A stretch of DNA of 64,000 nt from Bin80 sp965207565 (GTDB taxonomy: Bacteria > Bacteroidota > Rhodothermia > Rhodothermales > Bin80): assembly GCA_965207565.1 (NCBI GenBank), contig CBDBMQ010000009.1, forward strand, positions 310,001 to 374,000. Direction: 5' to 3'. This document shows positions 43,518 through 53,119 of the stretch, one piece after another. The notes beneath the pieces were generated by a model that had not been told where the DNA came from, did no database searches, and saw nothing but the letters and a program-made list of their open reading frames with translations. How positions within the stretch are numbered: the first letter of the stretch is position 1; each line of letters begins with the position of its first letter. The translations under genes and the position numbers were made by a program.

Positions 43518-46500
43518 GCAGAGTACATGACCGGCACGATGACCAAAGTGAGGAATGTCGAAAAAGACAATCCGCTGATGATCGCAATGCCCATAGGTCC
43601 CCAGAATTGAGTGTTCTGCGATCCAAACTGGATATTCGGCGCTAGATCTGCCAACAATCCAACAAAGTCTATGTTGAGCCCGAATGTGAGCGGTACCAGA
43701 CCAATCACAGTCGTTAGGAAGGTGAGCAGTACCGGTCGAAGACGTGTAGCCCCGCCGTCAATGATCGCTTCCAGTTTACTTTTTCCCCGTTCACGTAACT
43801 GGTTGATGTAGTCGATCAGCACAATATTATTGTTCACGACAATTCCAGCCAGGCTGATGAGGCCGATGAAGGTCATCAACCCGAAAGGAGTACGTGTGAG
43901 GATCAATCCCAGAAGCACGCCAATGAGTCCCAGGATGACAGCCAACATGATAATAATCGGGACAATGATATTATTGAACTGTGCAATCAGGATGAGCGTG
44001 ATAGCTGCAACTCCGATTCCCATAGCGACCTGTAGAAACCCAAAGGCTTCCGCCTGATCTTCACTCTCCCCCGTGTACGACAACTGATAGCCGATCGGCA
44101 TAGAGTCCTGATATCCCTGCAGGTGAGCTTGCACCTGCTGCAATACCGCTGCACCATTGGCTCCTGCCACGACATCGCCAGTCACGGTGGCTACACGATT
44201 GAGGTCCAATCGCGTGATGGATCCATATCCGCTGCCAATCTCAAAATCAGCAATAGAGGACAGCGGAATTTGAGTTCCTTCATGGAGGACGGTCAGCGCA
44301 TCAAGTGCTTCAAGGCTGGCACGCTGATCCTCTTTCAGGCGCACAGTTACATCGTACTCATCTTCTCCTGAACGATATTTGGTTGCTTCACTACCCTGGA
44401 TGGCTGAACGAACGACATTGCTGACCTTGCGGGAGTCAAGTCCAAATCGGGCTGCCCGTTCACGGTCAATCTGAACCTGAATTTGCGGGCGCCCGGTATT
44501 GAGGTTGTTGTTGATGTCCACCAAAAAGGGGATCGTGTTGTTTTGTGATGCCTGTCTAAGTGATTCGGTGACCTCTTCCGTGATTCGTGTAATTTCCAAA
44601 AAATCGGACCCCGTGATTTCAATATTGACAGGTTTGCCTACGGGTGGTCCAGCATTGTCCTTGTTGATTTCGAAAATCACCCCTGGAATCCCCCGAAGAG
44701 ATTCACGAAGCCTTTGAAGCGTATTGCGACTTGTTTCCGGCCGATTCCCGTAATCCACTACATTCAAGGTTAAGACAGAACTCTCTGGATTGCCGGGGCC
44801 GCCTCCAATCAATGCTCCTCCACCACTACTGGTACCCACGTTTACAAGGATATTCTTGATATTGTCTTGATCGGCCTGATTTCCATCCAGGAGGGAGTTA
44901 ATACTCGACTGTGCAATCTGGGTAACCTTGTTGGTTTCTTCCAGATGCGTCCCCAGGGGGAGTTCCAGGTCCACGGTGATGATATTTGGATCTGTATCCG
45001 GGAAGAACTCAACGCCAGTTGGAGCAGCTGCAAACAGTGCAATAATTGATACAAATCCACCGGCTACACAGACTAACAGGCGAGCGCGGTTATCGCTCAA
45101 TAACAACTTGGTGCGTTGCTTCAGTACTCGTCCATTCAGTAGATAGCCGACTGCACCGACTCCCATGATAATCGCGGGCAGGCTGAGCAAGATCAAGATT
45201 GTCTGTAATTCTGCTCCGCGAATCAGCGCCATCAATCCAAGAATGGATGATGAAAGTATCGCAAACAAACCGCCTGCCTTAACACTGGTGAGACCATTGA
45301 GATAGATAACTTCAAGGCAGTGGAGAATGACCAGGATCAGCCCCATCACAAACAGAATAGCTGCAGGGTAAAGAAGTACGGTCCCGGCTGCTGCATTTGT
45401 CATCCCAAGTACAATTCCACCAATCACTGACAGGACGACCCCCAGCATCAGAGAGAGAAAACAGAATGAGTTTTGGAGATAGGGATTGGGAGTGCGGATC
45501 ACGGCGGTTATCGAAAGCGCAATGACTCCCAGCCCAAAGAGGGCGGAGATCCCGATCAGTGGTGAAGGGCCACCTGGACCGCTCAGGAATGTACCGAAAA
45601 CGGCAGCTCCCAAGCCAAGGACATAAACAACTACAGCACTGATCCATAGTCGTTTATGTAAAAATAGGGGGGCTCGTATCTCATAGTCACGTTGTAACTG
45701 TGTATTCAGGAATCCACGATACCAGATAATCAAATTCGGCAATGCCTGACCAACAAATCCCTTGGTGATGGGGCTGAAACAATACCGGTGTGTAAGCATC
45801 AGTATTGGTATTGCAATGGAGAGTACCAGAATCGTTTGCCAGTTCGCGAGTCCAATCACCAGAGCTACGCCGGCAAAGAAGGCAAACAGAATCGTCCGAA
45901 GAGCCAAAGAAAAATGCATTTTCGGATCTGTGTCCAGCCGAACGAAATACCCGGTGATGACAGGGTTAATTATAATGGCAACAAACAACGAACATGACAG
46001 CGTAATGATGAGGGTCATGGGCAAATAGCCCATAAACTCACCGGTAATTCCCGGCCAAAACAGCATGGGAATGAAGACAGCTACAGTGGTTGCAGTCGAT
46101 GCAACGACGGCGCTACCGACTTCACCGGTTCCCAGCTTCGCAGCTTCGAACCGGGAGTATCCCAGTTCCCGATAGCGATAAATATTTTCCACGATTACCA
46201 CGGCATTGTCCACAAGCATTCCGAGGGCAATGATCAGGGAAAAGAGGATGACAAAGTTTAATTCCTGTCCAATGATCTGGAATACCAGAAAAGTGAGGAA
46301 CATAGAGAGGGGGATCGCAATGCCCACCAGTGTAGCCGTGCGGACCCCTAGGAAGAACAGCAGCACAAGCACGACGAAGATCAGCCCGCTGATGATGTTG
46401 TTTTCAAGATCGTTCACAAGCTCCTGAACCTGATCACTTTGATCGCCGGTAACCACCATCTGTGCTCCACGCGGCAATGGAAATTCGTCAAGGACCGTTC

Positions 46501-47446
46501 GGATTTCGTCGGCAGTATCCAGGATGTTCGCGCCACTGCGTTTTTTTACATTGAGGGTAATGACCGGATAACTCCCTGTCTCCGCTAGACGGATCAGGCG
46601 CTTGCCCTCTTCTTCCTGAAGCAGTTGTAACCTGGAGTAAGTAGAGCGTTCTTTGAAGCCAAGGTATACCTCTGCGACATCCCTGACGTACACCGGGAAG
46701 CCGTTCGGGCTTTTGAGAACCAGTTCTTCAATTTCTTTTTTAATATCCCGGAACTCTCCGTCAATCCGCACGAGATAGTCTCTACTGTCCACACGGATCG
46801 TGCCTCCTGGAGTATTGGAGTTTTCGAAACTGATCGTTTCAACGAGATCTGAGAACGTGAGATCATATCCTTGCAGTGCACGAATATCTACATCTACTTT
46901 CACCTCTCGCTCGAGCGTACCAATGAGTTCCACCTCCAAGATGTCCGGGCTTTTTTCAATCTCATCTCCCAGGTCTTCCGCGATTTCTTTCAGTTGTGTG
47001 ACGGTAAATGCCCCGGCAAGATTAATACTCATGATGGGGATATCCTCAACATCAAATTCGCTGACAACGGGCTCTTCAATGTCACCGGGTAGACGAGGCT
47101 TGGCAATCTGGACTTTGTCTCGAACTTGTTGATAGGCAAAATCAAGAGATACGTCAGTTGTGAATTCAATGACGATGGTGGAGACTCCCCGTACTGAAGT
47201 GGATCGAATTTCTTCAATGTCGGATACGGATTGAATTTCCTCTTCAATGATCCGGGTTACGAGGGATTCAATATCACCAGGACTAGCACCTGGATAAATG
47301 GTCGTGACGACGATCGTTGGAATTTCAATTGAGGGAAAGGCTTCCTTTGAAATCGTCAAATAGCTGACCAGCCCCCCCACCGTGAGCATGATCGTTAGGA
47401 TCGCTACACTTGGTCGTTGCTTAATTGCAAGTTCAGTGATTTTCAT
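43436..47446 (-). CDS. RND efflux pump (HAE1/AcrB-like) with extra membrane block
   Basis: 1,336 residues against about 1,030-1,050 for the family. The start (MKITELAIKQRPSVAILTIM), the SVRGVSTIVIEFTTDVSLDF region, the TM4 residues (ALGMLVDNAVVIVENIYRYR) and the C-terminal GLISLAGIVVNNNIVLIDYI are standard. Between TM6 and TM7 (about residues 505-785) lie some 280 extra residues with eight or nine hydrophobic segments (such as LWISAVVVYVLGLGAAVFG, LFAILSSSILGLMALI), not part of known RND topology. It should export drugs, lipids or other hydrophobic substrates with the MFP and TolC proteins encoded just upstream; its GTG/ATG start overlaps the MFP stop. Confidence 0.88.
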   Translation of the reverse strand: MKITELAIKQRPSVAILTIMLTVGGLVSYLTISKEAFPSIEIPTIVVTTIYPGASPGDIESLVTRIIEEEIQSVSDIEEIRSTSVRGVSTIVIEFTTDVSLDFAYQQVRDKVQIAKPRLPGDIEEPVVSEFDVEDIPIMSINLAGAFTVTQLKEIAEDLGDEIEKSPDILEVELIGTLEREVKVDVDIRALQGYDLTFSDLVETISFENSNTPGGTIRVDSRDYLVRIDGEFRDIKKEIEELVLKSPNGFPVYVRDVAEVYLGFKERSTYSRLQLLQEEEGKRLIRLAETGSYPVITLNVKKRSGANILDTADEIRTVLDEFPLPRGAQMVVTGDQSDQVQELVNDLENNIISGLIFVVLVLLFFLGVRTATLVGIAIPLSMFLTFLVFQIIGQELNFVILFSLIIALGMLVDNAVVIVENIYRYRELGYSRFEAAKLGTGEVGSAVVASTATTVAVFIPMLFWPGITGEFMGYLPMTLIITLSCSLFVAIIINPVITGYFVRLDTDPKMHFSLALRTILFAFFAGVALVIGLANWQTILVLSIAIPILMLTHRYCFSPITKGFVGQALPNLIIWYRGFLNTQLQRDYEIRAPLFLHKRLWISAVVVYVLGLGAAVFGTFLSGPGGPSPLIGISALFGLGVIALSITAVIRTPNPYLQNSFCFLSLMLGVVLSVIGGIVLGMTNAAAGTVLLYPAAILFVMGLILVILHCLEVIYLNGLTSVKAGGLFAILSSSILGLMALIRGAELQTILILLSLPAIIMGVGAVGYLLNGRVLKQRTKLLLSDNRARLLVCVAGGFVSIIALFAAAPTGVEFFPDTDPNIITVDLELPLGTHLEETNKVTQIAQSSINSLLDGNQADQDNIKNILVNVGTSSGGGALIGGGPGNPESSVLTLNVVDYGNRPETSRNTLQRLRESLRGIPGVIFEINKDNAGPPVGKPVNIEITGSDFLEITRITEEVTESLRQASQNNTIPFLVDINNNLNTGRPQIQVQIDRERAARFGLDSRKVSNVVRSAIQGSEATKYRSGEDEYDVTVRLKEDQRASLEALDALTVLHEGTQIPLSSIADFEIGSGYGSITRLDLNRVATVTGDVVAGANGAAVLQQVQAHLQGYQDSMPIGYQLSYTGESEDQAEAFGFLQVAMGIGVAAITLILIAQFNNIIVPIIIMLAVILGLIGVLLGLILTRTPFGLMTFIGLISLAGIVVNNNIVLIDYINQLRERGKSKLEAIIDGGATRLRPVLLTFLTTVIGLVPLTFGLNIDFVGLLADLAPNIQFGSQNTQFWGPMGIAIISGLSFSTFLTLVIVPVMYSAFDSCFFFFSGQFTFRPQRDKEPTHQD

Positions 47447-48618
47447 TACAATTCGATCTCAGGAGTGGGGGGTGAGTCCAAGGAGCCCCCAATGATGGGA
47501 ACCCCGTATTCGTCTAATTCAGAGAATGATTGGTCAATGGAGACCAGATCCTGATCTGCAAGAGTGGATTGTCCACGAACGACGACCTGCTCATTTGCAG
47601 ACAAGCCGCTCGTAATGACCACTTGGTTTGCATACTCTGCACCCAGGGAGACCTCCCGTAATTGGGCAACGTTATTCCCATCGTGGTCTTCCACGACAAA
47701 AACCGAGAGGCCATTTTCCGTTCGAGTCACTGCATTGCCGGGAATCACAAGTGCATCTTCAATGGTCAATCGCACGATGGCCAGTTCTGCAATCATTTCG
47801 GGCTTGAGTCGTCCGTCTGTATTTTCAACCTCAATATTGACTTCAAATGATCGACTAGCAGGATCAATGATACTTCCCGCAAAGGTGACACGTCCAGTGC
47901 GGGAGGAAATCCCGGCTGTCGGGAGGCGGATTTCTGCCAGGGTACCGATTTCAATGTCTCCGGCATAGCGCTCTGGAACACCCGCTGCAATTTGAACATT
48001 GCGTGCATCAACCAGGCGAAGTACTTGCGTGCCGGGAATGACCTGCTCACCGGGTTCCACATATCGGGCCTCTATTTTCCCATGGATCGGTGCCTGAATG
48101 GAGGTATAGTCCAGTTGTCGTGCGACTTGTTCGTAGACAGCTTCGGCCTGTGCCAATGCAGATCTTGCCTGCTCCAGTGTGGTTTCCAAGCGGGCAAATT
48201 CCAGGGGGCTGATGATAGAATCTGCGAACAGGGGCTGCTGCCTAGTGTAGCTGTCCTCGGCTATTTTCAGGCCGGCTTCCGCGTTACTGACCTGTGCGTC
48301 CGCCTGTGCCACGCTGGCACGAATCAGTTCATCTTCTGTATTGGCAATAACCTGTCCCACACGGACTGTTTGTCCCAGCGCCGCGATGGTTTCAAGCGTA
48401 CCGGTAGTTTTAGACGAGATAATCACATCATGTTTCGCTTCAACGGTGCCCGTCAACTCAATGATTTCATTGAATGCAGTTGGGGACAGCTGCAAAACCT
48501 CAATATGCTTGGTTTCAAGGGCTAAGGCAGGGGAGACACTAGTGTCGGAATTGCCTTGTGGGCTTGCACACGCAAACCAAAAGATGCAGCCTAGCAGCAG
48601 GATATATTGAATTTTCAT
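47446..48618 (-). CDS. RND efflux periplasmic adaptor (membrane fusion lipoprotein)
   Basis: 390 residues with a lipoprotein signal (LLLGCIFWFACAS). The lipoyl half-motifs flank a coiled-coil hairpin: VIISSKTTGTLETIAALGQT, then QPLFADSIISPLEFARLETT, then QAPIHGKIEARYVEPGEQVI. The beta-barrel and membrane-proximal domains follow (IEIGTLAEIRLPTAG, ALVIPGNAVTRTENG). It links the inner-membrane pump to the TolC-like channel. The stop overlaps the pump start by one base. Confidence 0.9.
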   Translation of the reverse strand: MKIQYILLLGCIFWFACASPQGNSDTSVSPALALETKHIEVLQLSPTAFNEIIELTGTVEAKHDVIISSKTTGTLETIAALGQTVRVGQVIANTEDELIRASVAQADAQVSNAEAGLKIAEDSYTRQQPLFADSIISPLEFARLETTLEQARSALAQAEAVYEQVARQLDYTSIQAPIHGKIEARYVEPGEQVIPGTQVLRLVDARNVQIAAGVPERYAGDIEIGTLAEIRLPTAGISSRTGRVTFAGSIIDPASRSFEVNIEVENTDGRLKPEMIAELAIVRLTIEDALVIPGNAVTRTENGLSVFVVEDHDGNNVAQLREVSLGAEYANQVVITSGLSANEQVVVRGQSTLADQDLVSIDQSFSELDEYGVPIIGGSLDSPPTPEIEL

Positions 48619-48633
48619 GAACGTGTTTTTGTC

Positions 48634-50274
48634 TTACCTGTTGGCGGATGCCAACTGTAGATCTATTTGTTTTTCGATGGGTACACCGAGGGCAATCTCC
48701 AGATTGCTCTGGGCAATGAGAAAGCTGTGGACGGCACGCAGGTAGTTGAGCCTGCTGGTGTCTAGTTGGGAAGATGCAGCTCGTACCTGCAGCGAGTTGG
48801 CGACTCCCTCATTGGATCGAGCAAGGATATACTCATAATTCAGTTCAGCATTGGCGACATTGATTTCCTGGCTACCGATCTGATGATAGGCGGTATCTAG
48901 GTTACGTAGCGCAGTTTCGATTTCCATTTTTGTGGAGGCAGTCAGTTGATCCACATTGACTCCAGCCTGACGGGCGGCTACCTGGGCCCGCTGCACATTC
49001 CGACGTCGCGCGAATCCATTAAAGAGAGTCCATTCCATTGAAAGACCAACATTCAGAGCAGATTGCCAGTAAGCTTTACTGAAATAGGAGTTACTTCCCT
49101 GTGAGAATGCGAAAGGGTTATTTGGATTAGAGAGCGTGAAGCTTCGGTCATCTGGAACTCTGCCGGTGTAGTTGAAATTCACAAACCCATTGATTTTCGG
49201 AAAAGAGTTCATTTTGGTTGCCCGTACTTCATTCAGAGCAAATCGGTAAGCTAGTCGAGCTTCTTCCAGGTCAGGTCGTTGCGAAGAAGCATGTTCAAAC
49301 ACCTCCGAAGCAGATGCAGCGAGGTAGGGGGACATCTGATGGATCGTAAGGGCTCCATTCAGAATCAGTTCTTGTTTTGGATCTAGTCCGATCAAGTATT
49401 TGAGTTGGTCCAAGTCGTTCGAGGCACGGGTTTGTGCCTGAACCAATTCAGATTCACGATTGGCTAGCTCCACATCCATGGTCAGGCGTTCCATCTTGGG
49501 AAGAACCCCGTTACTCACTCTCAGGGCGGTCTCATTCCGGGATGCACGCGTCCTTGCGACGCTTTGAGCGGCCACGCGAGCTTCTTCTTCCGCGAGGAGT
49601 GCGCCATAAAAAGCTTCCCGAACCTGGCCGATGATCAGCTGTTCTTGACGCTCAACGGCTTTAGGGAGTTGTTCTCGAGCCGCCGCAAATCCATCAGGAT
49701 GCAGAAGCCTCGAAAATCTGGGAGCATCCAGAATCGTTTGTGTGAGTGTGATGGAGTTCAGATACTGGTTCGGAACCGCAAACGGGTTATCACTGGGTTC
49801 GGCAGGGACAATGCCGGCGGCATCCAATCCGCGCCGCTGTCGATCAGCAAATTCTCCAAAGGAGATGGGTTGCGTTGCATCATTCCCATCCGTACGAGTG
49901 GTTTCGTTGAATCCAAGCCATTCAACAAAGGCAAATCCAGAAAAAAAATCGCCCGCAGAGCTACCGGCAAATGGATTGGCTTCGCGTATATTTCGGGTAT
50001 AAGAGCTAAAGGCTTCAACGGTCGGATAGCCGATATCTGCGACCCCTATTTGTATCTGGATTCGGGCATCCTCTTCTGCCATGCGAACCTGCTGAAGCAC
50101 GTAGTTATTCACCAGAGCGATTTCGACCGCTTCGCCCAGTGTAATTCGCAAGGGAGTCGTTGCATCCTGAGACTGAGCACTCGTGACAAAGGCAGACAGG
50201 AGAATAAGGGCAATAGCAAAACGGATGGAAAATATAGCTGACTTAAAAGAGGTTTCGGCGTGTTTACACATCAA
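48634..50274 (-). CDS. TolC-family outer-membrane efflux protein
   Basis: 546 residues with a signal peptide (FAIALILLSAFVTSAQSQD). Two tandem OEP repeats are visible as long heptad helices: ITLGEAVEIALVNNYVLQQV begins the first, RPDLEEARLAYRFALNEVRA the second, and the C-terminus ends in the usual IALGVPIEKQIDL. It forms the outer-membrane exit duct. It is the first gene of the operon with the adaptor and pump, 15 bp upstream of the adaptor. Confidence 0.88.
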   Translation of the reverse strand: MMCKHAETSFKSAIFSIRFAIALILLSAFVTSAQSQDATTPLRITLGEAVEIALVNNYVLQQVRMAEEDARIQIQIGVADIGYPTVEAFSSYTRNIREANPFAGSSAGDFFSGFAFVEWLGFNETTRTDGNDATQPISFGEFADRQRRGLDAAGIVPAEPSDNPFAVPNQYLNSITLTQTILDAPRFSRLLHPDGFAAAREQLPKAVERQEQLIIGQVREAFYGALLAEEEARVAAQSVARTRASRNETALRVSNGVLPKMERLTMDVELANRESELVQAQTRASNDLDQLKYLIGLDPKQELILNGALTIHQMSPYLAASASEVFEHASSQRPDLEEARLAYRFALNEVRATKMNSFPKINGFVNFNYTGRVPDDRSFTLSNPNNPFAFSQGSNSYFSKAYWQSALNVGLSMEWTLFNGFARRRNVQRAQVAARQAGVNVDQLTASTKMEIETALRNLDTAYHQIGSQEINVANAELNYEYILARSNEGVANSLQVRAASSQLDTSRLNYLRAVHSFLIAQSNLEIALGVPIEKQIDLQLASANR

Positions 50275-50369
50275 AGTCGGTTAATAAAGCCATTAGAGCG
50301 AAGCAAACTTGTACGTGTATTTTTAAAGTGTGTTGAAGCCGGCTTCATAATCAGGGGAGAAATGAGGGG

Positions 50370-51437
50370 TCAAACAAAATCCTTGTGCTGGTGCGCGTGT
50401 AGGTAGTCCACGACATTCTTAACCTGTTGGGTGCTATTCTGATGACAGACCAGTAGTGCATCATCGGTATCTACAACGATGACATCGTGGATACCGACTA
50501 CGGCAACCAGGCGCTTACCGGCATTGACCAGACATCGGCTGGTATCATGTACGATGACATTGCCTCGGAGGACATTGCCATGGCGATTTTTGTCGCTCAA
50601 ATCGTAGACTGCACGCCAGTCTCCAATATCACTCCAGCCAAAACTTCCTGGAACGACGTAGACATTGTTGGCCCGTTCCATAATCCCGACATCAATCGAA
50701 ATTCGTGTGCTCTTATAATAGGCTTGGCGAATGGCCGAATCTTCTTCATCCGTTCCAAGGTGTTTGGAAGCTTCTTCGAAAGCACGCCAGGTGCTTTTGA
50801 GATGGGTTTGCATGTTTGCCAGGATCGCATCGGCACGCCAAACAAATATTCCACTGTTCCAGAGAAAGTCACCGGAATCTAGAAACCGCTCTGCAGTTGC
50901 TTCACCGGGTTTCTCGGCAAAGGTCCGTACCCGGTAGGCCCCGTCACTTTCGTTTTCAGAAGGGTCGTATTGGATATAACCGTATCCGGTGGCAGGATAA
51001 GAGGGTTGGATCCCGATAGTGACTAGTGCTCCGGGGTTGTTCGCTATCGCAGCGGCCTTGCGAAGGATGTTCAAAAAACGATCTTCCCTCTTGACCAAGT
51101 GGTCTGCGGGAAGTACGATCATGACGGCCTCTGGATCTATTGCACGCAATTTTATGGCTGCATAGGCAATGCATGGAGCTGTATTCCGGCTGATGGGCTC
51201 TCCAAGGATATTCTCCTCTGGTATGGATGACAATTGCTCCCGTGTGAGATCCGCGTAACGCTCATGAGTCACGACCAGGGTCCGTTCTGGGGGAACGATG
51301 GGAGCCATGCGGCTCAGCGTCTGCTGAAGAAGGCTTTGTTCTTCAAAGACATTGATAAATTGTTTGGGACGAGCTTCTCTGCTCTGGGGCCAGAACCGAC
51401 TTCCAATCCCACCCGCCATGATGACGCTGTAAATCAT
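50370..51437 (-). CDS. manC: Mannose-1-phosphate guanylyltransferase
   Basis: 355 residues from ATG 51437 (MIYSVIMAGGIGSRFWPQSR); the frame extends to 51494 without conservation. The nucleotidyltransferase motif is MAGGIGSRFWPQSREARPKQ. Other family motifs are VMIVLPADHLV, YGYIQYDPSE, FLWNSGIFVWRAD and SFGWSDIGDW. The C-terminal phosphomannose isomerase domain of long ManC proteins is absent, so this is the short GMP form. It makes GDP-mannose for glycans. Confidence 0.9.
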   Translation of the reverse strand: MIYSVIMAGGIGSRFWPQSREARPKQFINVFEEQSLLQQTLSRMAPIVPPERTLVVTHERYADLTREQLSSIPEENILGEPISRNTAPCIAYAAIKLRAIDPEAVMIVLPADHLVKREDRFLNILRKAAAIANNPGALVTIGIQPSYPATGYGYIQYDPSENESDGAYRVRTFAEKPGEATAERFLDSGDFLWNSGIFVWRADAILANMQTHLKSTWRAFEEASKHLGTDEEDSAIRQAYYKSTRISIDVGIMERANNVYVVPGSFGWSDIGDWRAVYDLSDKNRHGNVLRGNVIVHDTSRCLVNAGKRLVAVVGIHDVIVVDTDDALLVCHQNSTQQVKNVVDYLHAHQHKDFV

Positions 51438-51753
51438 TGTAGATGTTCTGAGTCCGATACGATACAGATTCGGATTCGGTTGCGTTAAAGACACTAAAGT
51501 AGGAGTCTCCTACAAAACTCTCCCGATACTAGATCTGTGTGATATGGGGGCACGAAAGGGTGCAATACGCCCCGTATACCGTGTGTGATTGCTATGTGTT
51601 CGCTGTTGCTTACCGAAAAATTACCGATTCAGGGAGTTTCATGAGAGACTCGCAGGTTGATCCCATAGTGCCAATCCGTGCTCGTTGCTGACCCAAAGCC
51701 ATGATCATTGCGTACAATCGGACTAATTCTGTGTGAACGAGGTTTTTGTTTTC
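51438..51753. other. Divergent intergenic region, 316 bp
   Basis: It lies between the divergent manC and UDP-glucose dehydrogenase genes and should contain both promoters. No gene, tRNA or clear operator was recognised. Confidence 0.4.
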
Positions 51754-53094
51754 ATGAAAATTGGAATTGTTGGAACAGGTTATGTTGGGCTGGTTTCGGG
51801 GGTCTGCTTTGCAGAGATGGGAAACGATGTCTGGTGTGTCGATGTGGATGATGCCAAAGTCGCAGATTTACGCCAGGGAAACATGCCGATTTACGAGCCG
51901 GATCTTGAGGTTCTGTTACACCGGAATCTGCGTGAAAAGCGCCTGACGTTTACGACCTCGCTCAATGAAGCACTCGAAAACGCCGAAATCATATTTCTGG
52001 CACTGCCCACGCCACCGGATGCAGACGGAGAGGCAGACTTATCCTATGTACTGGAGGTGGCACGTGAGATTGGCATCTGGCTTGGGACTCATCCAGAGGC
52101 CGTCTACAGAATCGTCGTCAACAAGAGCACGGTTCCTGTAGGGACGGCGGACAAGGTCAGAGAAGTGCTGATTGGGCAGGGGGGAAGTCCCGGCGTGGAT
52201 TTTGACGTCGTATCCAATCCTGAATTCCTCCGGGAGGGGGCTGCGGTGGACGACTTCATGAAGCCGGAGAGGATTGTTCTGGGAACCTCAAGTGCAAAAG
52301 CTGGCGCTGTCATGCAACGCCTTTATGAGCCATTTGTCCGGCAGGGTAATCCAATTATCATCATGGACGAACGCTCGGCTGAGGTAACCAAGTATGCGGC
52401 GAATGCTTTCCTGGCCTCACGTATCAGCTTCATGAATGAGGTGGCCAACCTGTGTGACCGGGTGGGTGCGAACGTAGACAAGGTGCGTATTGGAGTTGGA
52501 AGCGATAGCCGGATTGGTCGCCATTTTCTTTACGCAGGAATTGGGTTTGGTGGAAGCTGTTTCCCGAAAGATGTGCAGGCACTTTTGCGAACAGCACGTC
52601 GGCAGGGCTACGACTTCAAAATTCTTCAGTCGGTGCTTGAGATAAACGAAAAGCAGCGAATGCGATTGGTTGATCAAGTGCGTTCTTATTTTGGCAGCGA
52701 CTTGCAAGGAAAGCATGCAGCGGTATGGGGGCTTGCATTCAAGGCCAACACGGATGATGTGCGAGAGTCTCCCGCACATGTCGTGATTCGGGGGCTTTTA
52801 GAGAGTGGGGTGCGGGTCACTGCTTTTGATCCAGAGGCAATGGCGACCTCGCGTACCGTATTAGGAGAATCGATTACCTATGCGGGGAGTGCATATGAAG
52901 CTCTTTCCGACGTTGACATGCTGCTTGTCTGCACGGAATGGCCAGAATTTAGGCGTCCTGATTTTCAACGGGTTAAGGGGTTGATGCGCCGACCGCTCAT
53001 TTTTGATGGGCGTAATTTGTATAATACCCGCAGGATGCAGGAGCGAGGATTTGAGTATTATAGCATTGGTCGTCCTGGAGTCGCTCTGAAATAA
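51754..53094 (+). CDS. ugd: UDP-glucose 6-dehydrogenase
   Basis: 446 residues from ATG 51754 (MKIGIVGTGYVGLVSGVCFA). The NAD site is GIVGTGYVGLV. Catalytic and family motifs include STVPVGTADKV, VVSNPEFLREGAAVDDFM, and the cysteine motif GIGFGGSCFPKDVQAL. ENPAHVVIRGLL-like C-terminal binding (RESPAHVVIRGLLESG) follows. It oxidises UDP-glucose to UDP-glucuronate for surface polysaccharide. It runs with the SLC13-type transporter 25 bp downstream. Confidence 0.92.
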   Translation: MKIGIVGTGYVGLVSGVCFAEMGNDVWCVDVDDAKVADLRQGNMPIYEPDLEVLLHRNLREKRLTFTTSLNEALENAEIIFLALPTPPDADGEADLSYVLEVAREIGIWLGTHPEAVYRIVVNKSTVPVGTADKVREVLIGQGGSPGVDFDVVSNPEFLREGAAVDDFMKPERIVLGTSSAKAGAVMQRLYEPFVRQGNPIIIMDERSAEVTKYAANAFLASRISFMNEVANLCDRVGANVDKVRIGVGSDSRIGRHFLYAGIGFGGSCFPKDVQALLRTARRQGYDFKILQSVLEINEKQRMRLVDQVRSYFGSDLQGKHAAVWGLAFKANTDDVRESPAHVVIRGLLESGVRVTAFDPEAMATSRTVLGESITYAGSAYEALSDVDMLLVCTEWPEFRRPDFQRVKGLMRRPLIFDGRNLYNTRRMQERGFEYYSIGRPGVALK

Positions 53095-53119
53095 TCTCTC
53101 ATCGTGTCTTAAAGGAGGA

